From contig JAEYXN010000009.1 in assembly GCA_023431285.1 (NCBI GenBank), positions 1 through 8,127 of the forward strand: DNA of 8,127 bases. The letters are read 5' to 3'. A program made the position numbers and the translations under genes. The stretch is from Bacteroidota bacterium (GTDB lineage Bacteria; Bacteroidota; Bacteroidia; Cytophagales; Cyclobacteriaceae). This document shows positions 7,418 to 8,127 of the stretch, in pieces. The notes under the pieces were generated by a model, which saw only the letters and a program-made list of their open reading frames with translations, did not search any database and was not told the origin of the DNA. The number at the start of each line of letters is the position of its first letter. Position 1 is the first letter of the stretch.

Positions 7418-7447
7418 CAAATTGGATTCTTTTTCCGAAAAATCAAA
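7418..7447 (-). promoter_or_regulatory. Weak candidate acs promoter
   Basis: On the minus strand TTTG (7444-7447) is followed after 18 nt by CCAATTTG (7418-7425), about 29 nt upstream of the acs ATG. The spacing and the TTTG half fit the Bacteroidota pattern TTG-N17-23-TAnnTTTG, but the TA of the -7 box is replaced by CC, so this is only a tentative site. Confidence 0.22.
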
Positions 7448-7632
7448 TTTCCCCGTCAGGGTATTGCTTCGGCTTTTGTGTTCGACGTGGATGTGTGGGC
7501 GAAACCGGCACCAAATTTTAAGAAAATGTAAGACCAGCTGCGAAAAAGCAGAGTTGGAGGATCCGACGACCTGGCGGTGATGTTCAGATTACGAAGGGAA
7601 TCATTAGCTGGAATAATCCATTTCTCCACAAA

Positions 7633-7655
7633 AGCGTTAATGCTTAGTAAACGCT
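7633..7655. promoter_or_regulatory. Inverted repeat upstream of the methyltransferase gene, possible operator
   Basis: AGCGTT (7633-7638) and AACGCT (7650-7655) form a perfect 6-bp inverted repeat separated by 11 nt, ending 42 nt before the methyltransferase ATG. The size suits a dimeric regulator site or a small leader hairpin. No regulator gene is present in the window, and a repeat this short could be chance. Confidence 0.2.
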
Positions 7656-7697
7656 CTGGAATGAAAAGCACTCACCACCATCGGAAGCAACAAGAAT

Positions 7698-8127
7698 ATG
7701 GCTGTTCCCTTTGATCATATCGCTACAACATACGACTCTGTTTTCGCGCGTACTGCAATAGGGCAACTTCAACGGAAACACGTATGGAGATATCTTGAAA
7801 AGATCCTTCCGGAGCTTGAGGGCCTGGAGATGCTTGAGCTTAATAGTGGCGCTGGTGAAGATGCGCTTATGCTCAGCGAAAAGGGATTTAACATTATTGC
7901 AACAGATGTGTCCGCCGAAATGCTGAAAGTTACGCAGCAGAAAGCCGAAAAATATTCCATGCAAGGCAGGATCGGTTCACATTATCTCGACCTGGAAAGC
8001 ATAGGCGAAACGTTATTCGATAAAAAGTTCGACCTGATCTTTTCGAATTTTGGCGGGCTAAACTGCATTACCCCTGAAGCGTTACAAAAGCTTTTGGAGA
8101 AGATTCCATCTTTGCTCAATCCTAACG
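7698..8127 (+). CDS. Class I SAM-dependent methyltransferase, 3' end cut by the window edge
   Basis: The open frame runs from ATG at 7698 to the window end: 143 codons plus one base, with no stop. The protein starts MAVPFDHIATTYDSVF, a common opening in small-molecule or lipid methyltransferases of the UbiE-like type. Motif I is LELNSGAGED (46-55), the SAM-binding glycine loop, with G51 and G53 present and Ser at the position often Cys or Gly. The acidic residue that binds the ribose hydroxyls is probably D70 in ATDVSAEML. FDLIFSNFGGLNCI (111-124) matches the motif IV region. The substrate cannot be told from this part. The start is chosen because it gives the full N-terminal motif; the ATG at 7661 is in another frame. 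No strong Shine-Dalgarno site is seen, only GGAAG about 11 nt upstream. The gene is divergent from acs and may begin an operon outside the window. Confidence 0.85.
   Translation, partial: MAVPFDHIATTYDSVFARTAIGQLQRKHVWRYLEKILPELEGLEMLELNSGAGEDALMLSEKGFNIIATDVSAEMLKVTQQKAEKYSMQGRIGSHYLDLESIGETLFDKKFDLIFSNFGGLNCITPEALQKLLEKIPSLLNPN

Larger units (their letters stand above)
7389..7697. other. Divergent intergenic region between acs and the methyltransferase gene
   Basis: About 309 bases with no convincing gene. A 71-codon minus-strand reading frame (7456-7671) has no recognisable motif and is treated as chance. The region must carry the control sequences for both divergent genes. Small inverted repeats include CTGC/GCAG around a GAAAAA loop (7538-7551) and AGCGTT/AACGCT with an 11-nt spacer (7633-7638/7650-7655). 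No riboswitch or tRNA is recognised. Confidence 0.6.

Noticed and set aside
7456..7671. 71-codon minus-strand reading frame between acs and the methyltransferase gene
   Set aside because: No motif, no ribosome binding site worth noting, and it occupies a divergent promoter region.
1..8127. CRISPR array, tRNA or rRNA gene, insertion sequence, toxin-antitoxin or defence genes
   Set aside because: No regularly spaced repeats, cloverleaf signature, transposase motif or defence-type protein was seen on reading either strand.

Overview
The window looks like a chromosomal stretch from a member of the Bacteroidota, possibly Cytophagales-like. The lineage is inferred from protein style, from a TAnnTTTG-type promoter box (TATCTTTG on the minus strand at 5378-5385), and from weak or missing Shine-Dalgarno sites at several genes. 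It holds six protein genes, one of them cut by the right edge. No tRNA, rRNA, CRISPR array, transposase or phage gene is visible.

Left part (1-1320): a complete D-lactate dehydrogenase gene (ldhA-like, plus strand) is followed by about 300 non-coding bases. Most of this gap is a GC-rich, hairpin-rich block at about 1085-1237, with GCGTT/AACGC ends and repeated TTTCCRCT units. It resembles an intergenic repeat element rather than a gene. A perfect 8-bp inverted repeat (1285-1312) lies between it and the convergent gene.

Central part (1321-5369, minus strand): three overlapping genes are transcribed right to left: a membrane-anchored SGNH/GDSL protein (460 aa), a second secreted SGNH/GDSL protein (415 aa), and an AlgI/DltB-type MBOAT membrane O-acyltransferase (490 aa). 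The overlaps of 26 and 29 bp and the internal ribosome binding sites point to translational coupling. The two SGNH proteins are diverged paralogues, each with an intact Ser/Asp/His set and a long insert between the first two sequence blocks. By analogy with AlgI/AlgJ/AlgX and PatA/PatB, the cassette probably moves acyl (likely acetyl) groups across the membrane onto an extracytoplasmic glycan. The target is not identifiable from the window.

Right part (5496-8127): an acetyl-CoA synthetase gene (acs, minus strand) lies 126 bp upstream of the acylation cassette on the same strand. Its product, acetyl-CoA, is the expected donor for an MBOAT acetyltransferase. The link is plausible but unproven, because a separate promoter-like box precedes the cassette. 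After a divergent intergenic region of about 309 bp, the 5' part of a class I SAM-dependent methyltransferase gene runs off the right edge on the plus strand.
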